From contig NW_013655088.1 of NCBI RefSeq assembly GCF_000499385.1, positions 1 through 48,241 of the forward strand: DNA of 48,241 nt. Direction: 5' to 3'. Positions within the stretch are counted from its first letter, which is position 1. The number at the start of each line of letters is the position of its first letter. Origin of the DNA: Eimeria necatrix (lineage: Eukaryota; Apicomplexa; Conoidasida; Eucoccidiorida; Eimeriidae). Of this stretch, positions 46,401 through 48,241 are shown in pieces. Below the pieces are notes generated by a model. That model was given only the letters and a program-made list of their open reading frames with translations, did not search any database and was not told where the DNA came from. The translations under genes were made by a program, and so were the position numbers.

Positions 46401-48026
46401 GCAGCGGCGGCAGCAGCAGCACGGAGGCTTTGGCTTGAGGGTCTGGCATGGTGGCGCTCATGTAGCGGAGGGGAGGGTCCTGCTGCTGCTGCGCTGCTGC
46501 TGCTGCTGCTGCTGCTGCTGCCGCTGCTTGCAGGGGAGGGGTTGGGGCCTGGGCCAGGCGGACAGTCTGGAGCTGCTCGTCGAGCTCCTGCTGCTGCTGC
46601 AGCTGCTGCTGCTGCTGCTGCTGCCGCTGCTCCCTGGTCCACTGGCTTTCGGGCAGCAGCGTTTCATCTGCCTCGTCCTCAGGCAGCACATGCAGGCTGC
46701 TGCCCCGAAGGGGCGGGAAGTCTGCTGCTGCTGCTGCTGCTGCTGCAGTGGCGGCTCCCTTGGCAGCAAGAATGAGGTCGTCGCTGAGGGTGCTGCTGCT
46801 GCTGCGCCTGCGCAGGTCGCGGACAGCAGCACTGGCAGCAGCAGCAGCAAGGCGGTTCGTCTCAAAAGGGTCCTCTCCAGCCCTCATTGCATTACTCAAA
46901 AACCCCAACCTTTGGGACTCTGCTGCTTCTTCTTTCCTTCCTTTCAGACTCATGCAAAGGCCCACTCCCGGCAAAATGCGGGACAGCAAGCTGCGCCGTC
47001 GCTGCGAAGTGGGGGGGGTGGGGGGCCCCCCGAGGGCCTCCACGAGGTACACGGGGGGCCCCTCAGTCTCCAGCTCCCCCCCGGGGGGCCCCCCGGGGGG
47101 CCCCCCGGGGGGCCCCCTGCTCGGCAGCGTCCCCAGCCACGTGTCGCTGCTGCTGCGCGCAGCTTGCTGCAGCCAGTTCACCACCGCAGTACCCTCTTTT
47201 TGCGCGGCTTCGGGGGCCCCGGGGGCCCCCTTCGAACGCATGCGGTTCTTGACCCCAGACAAACGCCCCCAGAGGCCTCCCGAGCTCGGGGACTCCCCTA
47301 GGGGGCCCCCCGAGGGGCCCCCCGAGGGGGCCCCCAGCAGCAGCGCGCTGACGGAGGCGGGGCTGGAGCCCGTGCTGCTGGGCCTGAGGCGGGGGGGGCC
47401 CCCAGCAGCAGCAGCAGAAGCTGCTGCTGCTGCTGAGGAGGAGGGCGTGGAGGGGGCCCCGGAGGCCTGGGCTGCTGCTGCTTCGGGCCTGGCGAGCCTC
47501 TGGGGCTTGGCGAACTGCAGCGGGGACTGGGGCAGCAGCAGCTGCTGCGGCTGCTGCTGCTGCCCCCCCTTTCTGCGCAGGAAAGCCACGAAGGACCTGG
47601 TGGGGCCCTGTCTGCTGCTGCTGCTGCTGCTGACCTGCGCGCTGTGGGGCGTGCTGTAGCCCTGGCTGTGGGGCCCCGTCAGCAGCAGCAGCAGCTGCGA
47701 CTCCGAACCCCCCCGCCTGCTGTGTCTGCGGGGGCCCCTGAGGCCCCTCTCAGCTCCGTCGAAGGAAGTGGCAGTGTAGTACCTTCTGAAGGCGAGGCTG
47801 TCTCCGCCGCTGTCGACTTCTCGCGCTGCAGCAGCAGCAGCAGCAGCAGCAGCTTCGAACGCAACACGATCCCGGGATCGTTCCGTCGCCTCCCGCATTT
47901 GTGCTGCTTGCTGCTTCGCCCTCAAGTGCCGCTGCCGCATATAAGAAGAAAACTGGGCCAGTTCTGCTGCTTCGCTGCGCCCGAACAAGTCGTAGGCCAT
48001 TACTGCGTCTTCCCGCGCTGCTGCTG

Positions 48027-48066
<40 letters not shown>

Positions 48067-48241
48067 GTCCCCGTGCCCAGGCGCGTCCCCGCTGTTCTGG
48101 GAGCCCTCAGAAGCACCCCGGACGGCCGCGCTGCTGCTCTCGGGGGGCCCCCCGGGGGCCCCCCGCTGCAGCTGCTGGGGGCTGGGCAGCGGGGCCCCCT
48201 GCTGCGCCTCTGCTGCTGCTGCTGCTGCTGCTGCGTCGTCG
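40464..48241 (-). CDS. TBC-TLDc domain protein, TBC1D24-like, 5' partial
   Basis: Exons in transcription order: 48241(edge)-46208, 45978-45849, 45622-45499, 44810-44762, 44458-44233, 44004-43909, 43264-43160, 42774-42600, 41737-41614, 40599-40464 (TAG). Every phase matches. The N-terminal part is polyA/Q/S and GGP-rich. TBC domain: YFLEDVTDFSRLL, LLWGLFAFFRRGLEFCP, IIPHLACILLLYMSEPAAF, LHMRHLGVDLPAWTA, ARLLPFDFVLRIMG, FSLALVQMLEPDLMACD. TLDc: TPWLVFSSSRDGFTLSSLM, FCASTDGRESFGFF, AFWWTGKNAVFLRV, GGVALWVDADLSHCRSYP, KLMEIEVWGLR. TBC proteins normally act on Rab GTPases. Here IxxDxxR reads YFLEDVTD and YCQG reads FCPI, so both catalytic fingers are lost, as in TBC1D24. TLDc domains are known to bind the V-ATPase, so a role in membrane traffic or proton-pump control is plausible. 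The acceptor of the 41737 exon may instead be six bases later. Confidence 0.85.
42775..43159 (-). repeat. TBC-TLDc intron filled with GCTA/TAGC repeats
   Basis: From about 42846 to 43140 the intron is built from imperfect CTAG/GCTA tetramers, including a run of about nine perfect units at 43090-43122. The array is self-complementary. The donor is ACA|GTGAGG and the acceptor CTGCAG (coding strand). Confidence 0.8.
43265..44232 (-). repeat. Mosaic of short telomere-like tracts in two TBC-TLDc introns
   Basis: Tracts of 2-7 heptamers alternate orientation along the introns 43265-43908 and 44005-44232. CCCTAAA tracts are near 43275-43305, 43410, 43523, 43702, 44035 and 44180-44225. TTTAGGG tracts are near 43580-43626, 43832 and 43880-43900. 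They are separated by 60-110 bases of unrelated sequence. Only the 96-base exon 43909-44004 breaks the pattern. The intron after 44233 uses a GC donor (GAG|GCAAGC) followed at once by GAGGGTTTAGGG. Confidence 0.8.
44811..45498 (-). repeat. TBC-TLDc intron with GGGGCCCC and CCTTGAGGCC repeats
   Basis: Positions 45000-45480 are GC-rich repeats. From 45338 to 45445 the plus strand alternates CTTGGGGCCC and CTTGAGGCCC units with a period of about 18-20. Heptamers occur at 44833-44868 next to the 3' splice site. Before the acceptor the coding strand reads GGGTTTGCGTG and then a T-rich tract ending TCTTTCAG. Confidence 0.75.
45623..46207 (-). repeat. Telomere-repeat arrays of two TBC-TLDc introns
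   Basis: The introns 45623-45848 (226 bp) and 45979-46207 (229 bp) are largely intact or decayed heptamers, CCCTAAA on the plus strand. The 46207 donor is CAAGG|GTTTAGGG: the heptamer itself gives the GT. Near the 45978 acceptor the coding strand reads GGGTTTGCGTGCC. Decayed units (CCCTGAG, CCCTACA, CCTTGAA) occur at 46060-46200. Confidence 0.85.

Overview
The window looks like nuclear DNA of an apicomplexan coccidian, almost certainly an Eimeria species. The evidence is dense CAG/CTG trinucleotide tracts that become polyQ, polyA and polyS in proteins, interstitial telomere-like heptamers (CCCTAAA/TTTAGGG), short introns, and GGGGGCCCC arrays. These are the known hallmarks of repeat-rich Eimeria chromosome segments. 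Species was not determined.

Layout. (1) 1-4.3 kb, plus strand: the 3' half of PAN2, the catalytic subunit of the PAN2-PAN3 poly(A) deadenylase. I assembled it from eight short phase-compatible exons plus one candidate last exon, mostly separated by telomere-repeat or CTG-repeat introns. (2) 4.3-9 kb: AT-rich, microsatellite-rich intergenic DNA carrying many copies of a palindrome (core GTGTACGTACAC). (3) 9-25 kb, minus strand: three long genes in tandem (9005-13492, 18045-20396, 22264-24944). Each encodes a signal peptide, a second hydrophobic segment, low-complexity sequence and alpha-helical blocks. Shared short motifs suggest one paralogous secreted or membrane family. The third is frame-disrupted by a 92-bp-period tandem duplication. 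(4) 25-31.8 kb: a repeat-poor island with no convincing gene. (5) 31.8-32.6 kb: a possible small two-exon gene. (6) 33.1-38.5 kb, plus strand: a seven-exon gene for a roughly 1,300-residue helical, HAAR-rich protein of unknown function with a presequence-like N-terminus. (7) 38.5-40.5 kb: intergenic DNA between convergent genes, with TGCATGCA-rich and TA-rich clusters. (8) 40.5 kb to the right edge, minus strand: ten exons of a TBC-TLDc protein resembling TBC1D24. The catalytic Arg and Gln fingers of its TBC domain are not conserved. Its 5' end lies outside the window.

The main unexpected result concerns introns. In the three multi-exon genes, the heptamer repeats lie almost entirely inside or immediately around introns, and several introns share terminal modules: a start of GCRMGCGAGGGTTTAGGG type, and a telomere array running into GGGTTTGCG near the acceptor. 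Two PAN2 introns also share ordered internal blocks. This suggests a spreading family of telomere-repeat introns. CTG tracts often supply the 3' splice site (CTGCAG), whereas CAG/GCA reads occur in exons.

Gene models come from reading frames, splice phases and recognised families only. No searches were run.
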